A stretch of DNA of 64,000 bases, taken from positions 186,001-250,000 of the forward strand of contig NZ_JANUSB010000016.1 of the NCBI RefSeq assembly GCF_024793895.1, read 5' to 3'. Within the stretch, counting starts at the first letter, position 1; each line of letters begins with the position of its first letter. The notes beneath the pieces are model-generated. The model saw nothing but the letters and a program-made list of their open reading frames with translations. It did no database searches and was not told the origin of the DNA. A program made the position numbers and the translations under genes. The stretch is from Serratia sp. AKBS12. GTDB lineage: Bacteria > Pseudomonadota > Gammaproteobacteria > Enterobacterales > Enterobacteriaceae. Below, piece by piece: positions 8,750-16,765 of the stretch.

Positions 8750-9243
8750 GACTGCACGCCGGATTCTGGCTGGCGACGCTTGGCCTCGGCGCTTACTGGG
8801 CACTGGCCGTGCTGGGGCGAGACACCACGGTGGCGCTACTGCTGGCGGGGGCGGCCCTGTCCTTGATGTTTACCGCCGCGCCGCGCCGCAAGTGGGTGCT
8901 GTTGGCGACGTTGAGCGGTATCGCGATGGATGCGGCCTGGTGTTACGCCGGGGTGCTGAAATTTAGCGGGCACGGCAGCGTCGTGCCGCTGTGGATGATG
9001 GCACTGTGGCTGACCTTTAGCTGCTGGTGGTGCTGGTTGTTGAGCCTGGTGAGAAGTGCAGGCTGGCCGGTGGCGGTATTTGGCGCGGTCTTTGGCCCTC
9101 TAAGCTCTCTGATTAGCTGGAAACTGACCGCCATCACGCCGCTGATTGCCCCCGAATTGATGTTATTGGCGTTGGCCATTGGCTGGGCCATCTACCTGCC
9201 TGCGGTAAGCTGGCCACTGATGCGCCAGTTCACCGCGCGCTGA
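8746..9243 (+). CDS. DUF2878 family inner-membrane protein
   Basis: A 165-residue hydrophobic protein with about five membrane segments, rich in Trp (WMMALWLTFSCWWCWLLSL), matching the DUF2878 family as far as can be judged by eye. Its ATG overlaps the MerR stop (ATGA), so the two are one transcription unit. In other proteobacteria DUF2878 genes sit in light- or stress-induced clusters with a MerR/LitR regulator, photolyase and lipid-modification genes; none of those partners is present here. Function unknown. Confidence 0.7.
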   Translation: MRLHAGFWLATLGLGAYWALAVLGRDTTVALLLAGAALSLMFTAAPRRKWVLLATLSGIAMDAAWCYAGVLKFSGHGSVVPLWMMALWLTFSCWWCWLLSLVRSAGWPVAVFGAVFGPLSSLISWKLTAITPLIAPELMLLALAIGWAIYLPAVSWPLMRQFTAR

Positions 9244-9256
9244 CGCCGACAAATTG

Positions 9257-9288
9257 CGCGGATTTCATGCTGTCATCCGCGTATTTTT
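9257..9288 (+). terminator. Probable terminator after the MerR/DUF2878 unit
   Basis: CGCGGAT (9257-9263) and ATCCGCG (9275-9281) form a 7-bp stem with an 11-base loop, followed by TATTTTTA. Confidence 0.65.
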
Positions 9289-9382
9289 AGCGAACTTTAA
9301 TAATAAAATTCATTGCGTATTACCTGCAGCTTGGGGTTTACTAAAACCTCTTCCCACTTTTTTGCCCTACCGATAAAAACCC

Positions 9383-10294
9383 ATGTTGAGTCAACAAAGT
9401 CGTAGTCTGCTACCGCTGATCGGCGCCCTGTTCACGTTGTATATTGTCTGGGGCTCAACCTACCTCGTTATTCGCATCGGGGTCGCCAGTTGGCCGCCAT
9501 TGATGTTGGCCGGGATCCGTTTTCTGAGCGCCGGCATTATTCTGTTCAGCTTTCTGGCGCTACGCGGCCATGCCTTGCCAACGCTGAAGCAATGGTTCGC
9601 CGCCGGCACCATCGGCATTTTGTTGCTGGCGGTCGGCAATGGGCTGGTGACCGTGGCGGAGCATCAGGAGGTGCCTTCCGGCATCGCGGCGGTAATGGTG
9701 GCGACGGTGCCGCTGTTTACCCTGTGCTTCAGCATGATCTGGGGTATCCGCAACACCAAGCTGGAATGGGCTGGCATCGTGCTTGGACTGGTTGGCATCG
9801 TGCTGCTCAATACTGGCAATAACCTGATTGGCAATCCCACCGGCGCGCTGTTGATCCTGCTGGCTTCTGCCAGTTGGGCATTTGGCTCGGTGCTTGGGTC
9901 ACGCATTTCGCTGCCCGCCGGACCGATGGCCGGCGCCGCCGAAATGCTGGTCGCCGGCGTGGTGTTGCTGCTAGTCAGCCAGCTCAGCGGTGAGCGCTTG
10001 ACCAGCATGCCAACCGCCGGCGGCTTTTTCGCGCTTGGCTACCTGATTGTTTTCGGTTCGATGCTGGCGATCAGCGCCTATATGTTTCTGCTGAAAAACG
10101 TACGTCCGGTGGTCGCAACCAGCTACGCCTATGTCAATCCGGTGGTGGCGGTGCTGCTCGGCGTCGGCTTCGCCGGCGAGACGCTGGAACTGCGCGAATG
10201 GCTGGCGCTGCTGGTGATCGTTTCCGCCGTGGTGCTGGTGACGCTGGGCAAGTATCTGTTCCAGCGGCCAAGCCGCGTCGAATCGCTGGAATAA
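9383..10294 (+). CDS. yedA: YedA-type drug/metabolite exporter (EamA family)
   Basis: This 303-residue inner-membrane protein has two tandem EamA repeats, about ten membrane segments in all. The start (LLPLIGALFTLYIVWGSTYLVIRIGVASWPPLMLAGIRFL-like sequence) and the end of repeat two (VRPVVATSYAYVNPVVAVLLG, then GETLELREWLALLVIVSAVVL) follow E. coli YedA closely. The family exports small metabolites; the YedA substrate is not established. It is monocistronic, with an AT-rich promoter region upstream and the end of the NmrA-like gene facing it 27 bp downstream. Confidence 0.88.
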   Translation: MLSQQSRSLLPLIGALFTLYIVWGSTYLVIRIGVASWPPLMLAGIRFLSAGIILFSFLALRGHALPTLKQWFAAGTIGILLLAVGNGLVTVAEHQEVPSGIAAVMVATVPLFTLCFSMIWGIRNTKLEWAGIVLGLVGIVLLNTGNNLIGNPTGALLILLASASWAFGSVLGSRISLPAGPMAGAAEMLVAGVVLLLVSQLSGERLTSMPTAGGFFALGYLIVFGSMLAISAYMFLLKNVRPVVATSYAYVNPVVAVLLGVGFAGETLELREWLALLVIVSAVVLVTLGKYLFQRPSRVESLE

Positions 10295-10321
10295 CCGACA
10301 GCGGCCGGCAGGCCGCCTGAT

Positions 10322-11257
10322 TCAGCGGTCATTGGCGGCCAGCCACCCCTTGACGTCGGTGAGCGCAATGCCATGGCGCGCGTTATAGCTGGCCGACAAC
10401 GGCCAGGCTACGCCGTCAGGGCGGGCAAAAGCCAGCCGATACGCGGCGGCATTATCGTCGGGACGTGCATCAACCGCCGCGCGCAGCGTTTGCAGTTCCG
10501 CCACCGTCAGGGTAAACCGCTGGCGATAATGCTGGCTCAAGACCTCGGCCAATTGACGGTAGCTCAACGTATCGCCGGCCACATAGACAACCTGGTTTTG
10601 GTACTCGGGGCGATGACAGAATATCGCCGCCGTCAGGCTGCCAATATCCTGCGGCGTCGTCAGGGTCAAGGCATAATCCGCATCACCGAGCGCAACTACC
10701 CTGCGTGCCGGCACATCTACCACGCCAAAATCTGGCTCGAACAGGTAGCTGGTAAACATACCGGTCGACACGATAATCCAGCGGGTTTGCTGCTGGCTGC
10801 GCAGCAGTTCACGCACCTGCAGTTGCTCATCCCACACCGGCTGTCCGCTACCCTGGCCAATGCGGTCATAATCAACGCCAAACTGCCAGGGGATATAGCA
10901 GTCAACTCCGGCGGCCAGCACCGCACGGGTGATCTTCAGCTGCGTGCCGAGCCCGCCGACGAAGCCGCTGCAATTGATCACTGCATCATAATCGGCAAAG
11001 CACTGCGCCAGCTGCTGCGTTGATTGGTGGCTGAAATCTGCGCCGATGGTGGCAATATTCCAGTCAGCCAATTGCCGACGCCGAGCCAGATCGCTGGCGT
11101 GCTGTCGCTGCAACGACGCCGGCCGCAACAACACGCTCAGGCGCATCTCCGGATGCATCGCGCGCTGTTTGACAAACCCTTCAAGCACTGCCATTCCCAG
11201 TTCACCTGCGCCGAGAATCAGTATGTTGCGCCATTGACGCTGCATGGTATCGTTCAT
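10322..11257 (-). CDS. NmrA-like NAD(P)-dependent reductase (aromatic alcohol reductase type)
   Basis: The 311-residue protein starts with a Rossmann strand and dinucleotide loop (ILILGAGELGMAVLEGF) and has the NmrA/isoflavone-reductase-like NCSGFVGG and FGVDYDRIGQG segments. The family binds NAD(P)H and reduces small aromatic or quinone-like substrates, or acts as a redox sensor. The start at 11257 is set by GGAGGAG just upstream. It is divergent from an HxlR-type regulator 84 bp away, the usual partner of redox or aldehyde-responsive enzymes. Confidence 0.8.
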   Translation of the reverse strand: MNDTMQRQWRNILILGAGELGMAVLEGFVKQRAMHPEMRLSVLLRPASLQRQHASDLARRRQLADWNIATIGADFSHQSTQQLAQCFADYDAVINCSGFVGGLGTQLKITRAVLAAGVDCYIPWQFGVDYDRIGQGSGQPVWDEQLQVRELLRSQQQTRWIIVSTGMFTSYLFEPDFGVVDVPARRVVALGDADYALTLTTPQDIGSLTAAIFCHRPEYQNQVVYVAGDTLSYRQLAEVLSQHYRQRFTLTVAELQTLRAAVDARPDDNAAAYRLAFARPDGVAWPLSASYNARHGIALTDVKGWLAANDR

Positions 11258-11341
11258 ATGCTCCTCCTGTGATTGCGGCCTCATGCTGCCAACCCAGCGC
11301 AGCAGTTGCAATCAGGTACACCAATGATACCGGGGGAATTT

Positions 11342-11749
11342 ATGAAACTCAGCGCGGAGCAGACAGCACAATTTTCACACATTTGTGATGCGCTCAGTGA
11401 ACAGGACGACAGCCTGAAGCGCGAAGTATTGACCCATGCCGGCAACCGCTGGTCACTGGGAGTAATTTACGCACTGGGTACGCAAGGCACGCTACGCCAT
11501 GCGCAACTGGCGCGCGCCTTGCCCGGCGTGACCCAGCGCATGCTGACCAGAACGCTGCGCCAGCTGGAGCGCGACGGCTTGATCTCCCGCCACGACCATC
11601 AGCAGAAAACGCCGCATCCGCGGGTGGATTATCAATTGACGACATTAGGCGAAGGCATGCTGCTTAATATGTTTCCACTGTGGGAGTGGATACTGGGTCA
11701 TGCCGAGGAATTTCGTCAGGCGCGGGAGGCGTTTGGCCAGCAGAGCTAG
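11342..11749 (+). CDS. HxlR-family transcriptional regulator
   Basis: A 135-residue winged-helix protein with the HxlR core: GNRWSLGVIYALGTQGTLRHAQLARAL, then GVTQRMLTRTLRQLERDGLISR and PRVDYQLTTLGEGML. HxlR proteins are DNA-binding sensors of electrophiles, aldehydes or redox state and generally act on a divergent gene, here the NmrA-like reductase. GGGGGAATTT precedes the chosen ATG; an in-frame ATG at 11324 is an alternative. Confidence 0.88.
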   Translation: MKLSAEQTAQFSHICDALSEQDDSLKREVLTHAGNRWSLGVIYALGTQGTLRHAQLARALPGVTQRMLTRTLRQLERDGLISRHDHQQKTPHPRVDYQLTTLGEGMLLNMFPLWEWILGHAEEFRQAREAFGQQS

Positions 11750-11785
11750 CGTTCAGCCTTAACAAGGGCTCGGTAGGTTTTTGAA

Positions 11786-11799
11786 TTTATTGCAATAAA
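11786..11799. promoter_or_regulatory. Perfect 14-bp palindrome upstream of the small membrane protein gene
   Basis: TTTATTGCAATAAA is self-complementary. It lies about 20 bp before the -35 element of the putative promoter of the 57-codon gene and may be a regulator site. Confidence 0.4.
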
Positions 11800-11816
11800 A
11801 ATCCGCACTCGGCAAG

Positions 11817-11848
11817 GTGCTTCACAAAGCACGCACAAGGATTATAAT
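11817..11848 (+). promoter_or_regulatory. Putative sigma-70 promoter with operator-like inverted repeat
   Basis: TTCACA (11821-11826) and TATAAT (11843-11848) are separated by 16 bp. An inverted repeat, GTGCTT and AAGCAC (11817-11832, 4-base loop), overlaps the -35 element. The next ATG is at 11884, giving a leader of about 30 nt. Confidence 0.5.
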
Positions 11849-11883
11849 TGCCGCTGTTCTAAGCAACCTGCGAAAATAATTCC

Positions 11884-12057
11884 ATGCTGAAAAAAGCGTT
11901 CGTCATCATCATCGCCCTGTGCGCCTTTGGTTCTCTCGGCGGCGTATTCCTGGCCGGGCTGAACATCTATACCCGCTCCACCACGCCACAGCAAGAAACC
12001 ACCGGCGAAAGCGCGGCTCCGAGCGTAACCCCTGCCCCGGTGGTCGAGACGCACTGA
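11884..12057 (+). CDS. Small single-span membrane protein, 57 residues
   Basis: The 57-codon frame encodes MLKKAFVIIIALCAFGSLGG at the N-terminus, a positively charged start followed by a hydrophobic segment to about residue 28, then a polar tail rich in Thr, Pro and Ala (ESAAPSVTPAPVVETH). It could be an inner-membrane anchored small protein or a short secreted peptide; the segment has no clear signal-peptidase or lipobox site. A good promoter precedes it, but the ribosome site is weak. It faces the end of the PhnD-like gene 13 bp away. Not recognised as a known family. Confidence 0.6.
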   Translation: MLKKAFVIIIALCAFGSLGGVFLAGLNIYTRSTTPQQETTGESAAPSVTPAPVVETH

Positions 12058-12070
12058 TCCCCGGGCGGCG

Positions 12071-12850
12071 TTACAGCGCCGTTACGCCAGCCTCGGCGGC
12101 CTGCTGTTCCAATTGTGCAATCACCTGATAATCCGCACGCGTCACCAGGCTAAAGTCACCGATCAACAGGCTATCGCTGGCCGGATGGTTGACCATTTCG
12201 TTGGCCGCGGCACGCAATATTTCCAACCGTTCCGCCGAAGTGCCCGCCGCGGTGATTAACGGCAGGCCGGGTACCGACGCGGTACGCCCGATGATTTTCA
12301 CCCCGACCAATGCCTGCGGCTGCGCGCGTTTCAGCAATTCCAGACTGACGCTGTCGATGGCGGCAATATCCGCCTCGCCGCGCATTATCATCTGCAGCGA
12401 CTGATAATGTGCGCCAGAGACAATCGCCTTGCTGAAGAAACGGCCGTTCTCCGCCAGCGGCGCAATCAGGGCACGCAAACTGTTGTAGCCGGAATGCGAG
12501 TCGCTGCTGTTATAGGCGGCCACCCGACCGCGAAAATCCGCCAGCCGCTGGCCTGGATCGCTGTCCCGCACCACTAGCCAGCTGCTGTAGTTCGGGCCGT
12601 TGCACCCTTCAACCCGGAAGTGATAGGTCCCCACCAGTTGCACCTGCGGCAGATAGGCCACCAGCGGATAACCACAGGTTTGGCTGAGCAGCAGGTCCGG
12701 TCGTTGCCAGTGCTGTGCCAGATCCTGTGGCCAGCTCAAGGCTTCCGGCACCTCCGTCAGCCCAAGCCGCAGCAACTTGTCACGCAACGCGTGCCAGAAA
12801 GGTTCAACCTGTTGTCGAGTGACGCCATACATGGGCAAAGAGACCTGCAT
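12071..12850 (-). CDS. PhnD-like phosphate/phosphonate-binding domain protein lacking a signal peptide
   Basis: A 259-residue protein with the fold signature of PhnD-type solute-binding proteins: QTCGYPLV near residue 60, VAAYNSSDSHSGYNSLRALI near 110-130, SGAHYQSLQMIMRGEADIAAIDSV near 145-170. It has no N-terminal signal sequence (MQVSLPMYGVTRQQVEPFW), so it should stay in the cytoplasm or be a truncated relative. Its start lies 10 bp after the yehW stop with GGGAG before the ATG, so it is probably the last gene of the osmoprotectant operon. Ligand unknown. Confidence 0.72.
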   Translation of the reverse strand: MQVSLPMYGVTRQQVEPFWHALRDKLLRLGLTEVPEALSWPQDLAQHWQRPDLLLSQTCGYPLVAYLPQVQLVGTYHFRVEGCNGPNYSSWLVVRDSDPGQRLADFRGRVAAYNSSDSHSGYNSLRALIAPLAENGRFFSKAIVSGAHYQSLQMIMRGEADIAAIDSVSLELLKRAQPQALVGVKIIGRTASVPGLPLITAAGTSAERLEILRAAANEMVNHPASDSLLIGDFSLVTRADYQVIAQLEQQAAEAGVTAL

Positions 12851-12860
12851 GATAACTCCC

Positions 12861-13658
12861 TCATCCTACGGTAGACGATGTGGTCAGCGTCTGCTGACGC
12901 CAGGCGGTGAGATGATTCACCCAACGCTCAAAGATCCTATCGATAATGATAGCCAGTAAAGCCACCACCAGCGCGCCCTGAATCACATAGGCGGTATTAA
13001 AACCGCTCAAGCCGATAATAATCGGCGATCCCAGCGATTTGGTACCCACCGTAGAGGCAATCGCCGCGGTGCCGATATTGATGATTACCGAGGTGCGAAT
13101 ACCGGCCACGATCACCGGAGCAGCCAGCGGCAACTCGACGCGCCAGAGAATCTGCCGCGGACTCATGCCAACGCCTTGCGCCACCTCGCGCGTGGCGGCT
13201 GGCAGCGAATCAATGCCTGCCAGCGTGCCCTGCAGGATCGGCAACAGGCCATACAGCACCAGTGCGATAATCGCCGGTTGTTCGCTGAATCCCATTACCG
13301 GCACCGCGATCGCCAGCACCGCCACCGGTGGAAATGTCTGGCCAACCGCCACCACCGTTTCTACCAGCGAACGAAACTCTTTGCCGGCCGGTCGGGTTAC
13401 CGCCACGCCTGCCGTCACGCCGATCAGCACCGCGATCAGGCTGGAAACCGCCACCAGCAGCAGGTGCGCCAGCAGCAGTGAAACAAAGCTGTCCTGCTGG
13501 TAGACCGGCCGTTGCAGATCGGGGAACCAGGCGGCAAACAGCCCATGCAGATGGTTCATCCCGAACACCAGCGCCAGCAGTAGCGCAATCAGCCACGGCA
13601 GCGGGTCGCGCCATCCACGTTGCCTGCCAGCGCCCTGTGGCGCGCCGGCGCGGCTCAT
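12861..13658 (-). CDS. yehW: Osmoprotectant ABC transporter permease YehW/OsmW
   Basis: The 265-residue inner-membrane permease carries a BPD_transp_1 domain with the EAA-type loop [32 protein letters not shown]. It is the fourth gene of the yehZ-yehY-yehX-yehW order known from E. coli and, as osmVWXY, from Salmonella. The family imports glycine betaine or related compatible solutes. The ATG at 13658 overlaps the yehX stop (ATGA); the longer open frame to 13739 lies inside yehX and is not needed. Confidence 0.92.
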   Translation of the reverse strand: MSRAGAPQGAGRQRGWRDPLPWLIALLLALVFGMNHLHGLFAAWFPDLQRPVYQQDSFVSLLLAHLLLVAVSSLIAVLIGVTAGVAVTRPAGKEFRSLVETVVAVGQTFPPVAVLAIAVPVMGFSEQPAIIALVLYGLLPILQGTLAGIDSLPAATREVAQGVGMSPRQILWRVELPLAAPVIVAGIRTSVIINIGTAAIASTVGTKSLGSPIIIGLSGFNTAYVIQGALVVALLAIIIDRIFERWVNHLTAWRQQTLTTSSTVG

Positions 13659-14590
13659 GACAGTGCCCGCTGCGCGATCAGATCGGCAAAATGCAGCACG
13701 CCGAGCGCTTCGCCGCGCGCATTGACCACCGGTAGGCAATCACTGCCGCGCGCCACGAACACCGACAGCGCCTCACGCAGGTTCATTTCGGCGGCAATCG
13801 GCTCTCCTTGCGCCTGTCCCGGTCGCACCCGTTCGCCGACGCAGCCTAGCGCCAGCAGCTTGATGCCGCGATCGCTGCGGCCAAAGAAATCGCGCACAAA
13901 GTCGTTCGCCGGCGCGGTCAGCATTTCCAGCGGCGTGCCCTGCTGCACCACCCGACCGGCGTCCATCAGCACGATACGATCGGCCAGCGCCAGCGCCTCG
14001 TCAATATCGTGCGTCACCAATACGATGGTTCGTCCAGACAGCTGGTGAATACGCGCCACCTCGGTTTGCAGTGCCGCGCGGGTTACCGGATCGAGCGCGC
14101 CGAACGGCTCGTCCATCAGCAATACCTCGGGATCGGCCGCCAACGCGCGCGCCACGCCGACGCGCTGCTGCTGCCCGCCGGACAGCTGATGCGGATAGCG
14201 CCGCCGGAACAGCTCGGCATCCAGATGCAGCAATTCCATCAGCTCGGTTACCCGGTCGCGAATGCGCGCGCGCGGCCACTTCAGCAACTGCGGCACCGTG
14301 GCAATGTTCTCCTCCACCGTCCAGTGCGGGAACAGGCCAATCGACTGGATGGCATAGCCCATGCGTCGCCGCAGATCCTGCGGTTTGAACCTGTGGATCT
14401 CTTCACCGGCGAAATAAATCTTGCCTTGGTCATGCTCGATCAAACGGTTGATCATTTTCAAGGTCGTGGACTTGCCAGATCCGGAGGTACCGATCAGTAC
14501 GGTGAAATCCCCTTCGGCAATGTTCAGCGACAGCGTATCCACCGCCGCTTTGCCCTGAAATATTTTGCTTACCTGGTCAAAGTCAATCAT
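13655..14590 (-). CDS. yehX: Osmoprotectant ABC transporter ATPase YehX/OsmV
   Basis: The 311-residue cytoplasmic ATPase has Walker [10 protein letters not shown] at residues 34-42, the Q-loop, the signature LSGGQQQR, Walker [13 protein letters not shown] and the switch His in LVTHDIDEA. The C-terminal part (about residues 240-311) contains a CBS-like segment ([23 protein letters not shown]), as in ProV/OpuCA proteins. It energises the YehY/YehW permeases. It overlaps both neighbours by 4 bp, a tight operon arrangement. Confidence 0.95.
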   Translation of the reverse strand: MIDFDQVSKIFQGKAAVDTLSLNIAEGDFTVLIGTSGSGKSTTLKMINRLIEHDQGKIYFAGEEIHRFKPQDLRRRMGYAIQSIGLFPHWTVEENIATVPQLLKWPRARIRDRVTELMELLHLDAELFRRRYPHQLSGGQQQRVGVARALAADPEVLLMDEPFGALDPVTRAALQTEVARIHQLSGRTIVLVTHDIDEALALADRIVLMDAGRVVQQGTPLEMLTAPANDFVRDFFGRSDRGIKLLALGCVGERVRPGQAQGEPIAAEMNLREALSVFVARGSDCLPVVNARGEALGVLHFADLIAQRALS

Positions 14591-15747
14591 CGGCGCTTCA
14601 CTTCCAAAGCTGAAATAATGAATTTAAACAACGAGTCGACAATCACGGCCATCGCGATCACCGGGATCACGCCAAGCAGCACCAGATCGAGCGCGCTGCT
14701 GAGCAATCCCTGGAAAACGATGGCGCCGAAACCGCCGGCGCCGATCAGCGCCGCCACCACCGCCATGCCGACGGTTTGCACCGCCAGAATGCGCACGCCG
14801 GTCAGGAACAGCGGCAACGCCAGCGGTAGCTGGATGCGCAGGAAAATCTGTCCGCGCGTCATGCCCATGCCAACCGCAGATTCAATCACGTTGGCCGGCA
14901 CGCTTTGCAGCCCCGCCACCACGCTGCGCACCAGCGGCAGCAGCGCGTACATCACCAGCGCCACGATCGCCGGCGCCAGGCCAATGCCGTTGATACCATG
15001 CTGTGCCAGCCAGGGGAAAGCCGCCGCCAGCCCGGCCAGCGGTGCGATCAACAGCCCGAACAGGGCGATGGACGGCACCGTCTGAATGATATTCAGGGTC
15101 GAGAAAATCGGCGTCTGCCAGCGTTGCGAACGGTAGCACAGCACCCCGAGCGGTATGCCGATCGCCAGCGTCGGCAACACGGTAAGCAGCAAAATGGTCA
15201 GGTGCTGCAACAGCGCGGCGTCGAACACCTCTTGCCGGTTGCGGTACTCCTTCAGCAGCGATAACCCGTCCAACTGATGGCTGAACAGCAGCGCCACCGT
15301 CGGCAGCAGCACCAGCGTATTACCGACAATGCGCCACAGGTGCGAGGGAGTAATGCGCGCGATGGCGTCAGCCGCCATCAGCAGGCTCAGCACCAGCATC
15401 AGCCAGCAGCCGCTGCCCCAGGAAGTGCGAGCCAGCCGGGAGCCCTCCAGCGCCAACTGCTGCGCGCCGTGACCGCTGAGCCAAAAGGTCAGGCACAGCA
15501 GCGCCGATGCGCAGACCGCCGTCAGCACCGCATGGCGCCGCAGCGGCGGCAGCAGGCTGAGCAGCGCCAGTGCGCCCAGCGGCAGCAATAGCCACAGCGC
15601 AGGTCCATGCAACAGCGAGAGCAGGCCGATGCTTTTACCCGACAACAGGCGGTTGGGGGCATAACTAAGGAATGGCAGGCTGAACGCTGCCAGTATCAAC
15701 AGGATAAACAGCGTCAGCAAGACGCGGTTTTTCAGGAGGCTAATCAA
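14587..15747 (-). CDS. yehY: Osmoprotectant ABC transporter permease YehY/OsmY-type
   Basis: The long permease of the yeh system, about 386 residues, with an N-terminal membrane region absent from YehW. The permease core has PTLAIGIPLGVLCYRSQRW, NIIQTVPSIALFGLLIAPLAGL and the EAA loop ESAVGMGMTRGQIFLRIQLPLALPLFL, all matching E. coli YehY. The start is taken as the TTG at 15747, because GGAG stands seven bases before it and the resulting MISLLKNRVLLTL N-terminus fits E. coli YehY; an ATG at 15777 in frame has a poor ribosome site. Confidence 0.9.
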   Translation of the reverse strand: MISLLKNRVLLTLFILLILAAFSLPFLSYAPNRLLSGKSIGLLSLLHGPALWLLLPLGALALLSLLPPLRRHAVLTAVCASALLCLTFWLSGHGAQQLALEGSRLARTSWGSGCWLMLVLSLLMAADAIARITPSHLWRIVGNTLVLLPTVALLFSHQLDGLSLLKEYRNRQEVFDAALLQHLTILLLTVLPTLAIGIPLGVLCYRSQRWQTPIFSTLNIIQTVPSIALFGLLIAPLAGLAAAFPWLAQHGINGIGLAPAIVALVMYALLPLVRSVVAGLQSVPANVIESAVGMGMTRGQIFLRIQLPLALPLFLTGVRILAVQTVGMAVVAALIGAGGFGAIVFQGLLSSALDLVLLGVIPVIAMAVIVDSLFKFIISALEVKRR

Positions 15748-15816
15748 ACAAATTCTCCGGCTCCATGGTGTGCCCATGTCGCCAGGACGAAGACCGTGCT
15801 TCGCCCTGGCGATGCA

Positions 15817-16749
15817 TTATCCTTTTATCAACCCTTTTTGTTTCAGATAGCTTGCCGCAACCTGTTTCGCATCTTGCCCTTCTACCGCTATCTGCGCGTT
15901 CAGTTGCTGCAACGTCGGACCGTCCAGGGTAGCGAATACCGGCTTGAGCAACTCGGCAATATTGGCATGCTGTTTAAGCGTCGCCTCGCGGATCACCGGT
16001 GCCGGTGCATAAATCGGCTGGACACCCTGCGGATCTTCCAGCGTCTGCAGGCCAAGCGCCGCCACCGGACCATCGGTACCGTAGGCCATCGCCGCATTGA
16101 CGCCAGAGGTTTGCTCCGCCGCCGCCTTGATGGTCACCGCAGTATCTCCACCGGCCAATGACAGCAGCTGATCCTGGTTCAGTTTAAAGCCGTAGGCGTT
16201 TTGGAAAGCCGGCAACGCATCCGGGCGCTCAATGAATTCTGCCGAGGCGGCCAGTTTGAACTTGCCGCCGCCGTTGATCCACTTGCCCAGATCGGCCAGG
16301 GTCTTCAAATGGTTGGCATCGGCGACGTCCTGGCGCACCGCGATGGTCCAGGTATTATTGGCCGGTGCGGCGTCCAGCCACACCAGTTTGTTTTTGTCAT
16401 AATCGAGCTTCTTCACCTTGTCAAAGCCGGCCTTGGCATCCTTCCACGCCGGATCTTTCTCATCGGCAAAGAAAAACGCCCCGTTGCCGGTGTATTCCGG
16501 GTAGATGTCGATCTCACCGGCGACGATCGCCCCGCGCAGCACTTTGGTGGTGCCAAGCTGTAATTTATTGGTGGTTTTGATGCCATTGGCTTCCAGTACC
16601 TGAACAATGATATTGCCCAGCAGCGAGCCTTCGGTGTCGATTTTTGACCCTACGCGCACCGAATCGGCAGCCTGTGCCGCACCGGTGGCCAACGTGACGA
16701 TACCCAGCGCCAACGCCAGAAAACGGCCGCGTGAAGAGATAAATGCCAT
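15817..16749 (-). CDS. osmF: Osmoprotectant-binding periplasmic protein YehZ/OsmF
   Basis: The 310-residue substrate-binding protein has a signal peptide (MAFISSRGRFLALALGIVTLATGAAQA) and an OpuAC-type glycine-betaine binding fold with VGSKIDTEGSLLGNIIVQVLEANG and EIDIYPEYTGNGAFFF, both typical of YehZ. It delivers the solute to YehY/YehW. GGGGAAG precedes the ATG at 16749. The gap to the upstream desaturase gene is only 16 bp, so any promoter of its own would lie inside that gene, or the desaturase is part of the operon. Confidence 0.93.
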   Translation of the reverse strand: MAFISSRGRFLALALGIVTLATGAAQAADSVRVGSKIDTEGSLLGNIIVQVLEANGIKTTNKLQLGTTKVLRGAIVAGEIDIYPEYTGNGAFFFADEKDPAWKDAKAGFDKVKKLDYDKNKLVWLDAAPANNTWTIAVRQDVADANHLKTLADLGKWINGGGKFKLAASAEFIERPDALPAFQNAYGFKLNQDQLLSLAGGDTAVTIKAAAEQTSGVNAAMAYGTDGPVAALGLQTLEDPQGVQPIYAPAPVIREATLKQHANIAELLKPVFATLDGPTLQQLNAQIAVEGQDAKQVAASYLKQKGLIKG

Positions 16750-16765
16750 TGTTGCTTCCCCTTGA

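Noticed and set aside
12071-12850. Interpretation as the periplasmic binding protein of the yeh transporter
   Set aside because: The yeh operon already has its OsmF binding protein, and this protein lacks a signal peptide and belongs to the PhnD-like group.
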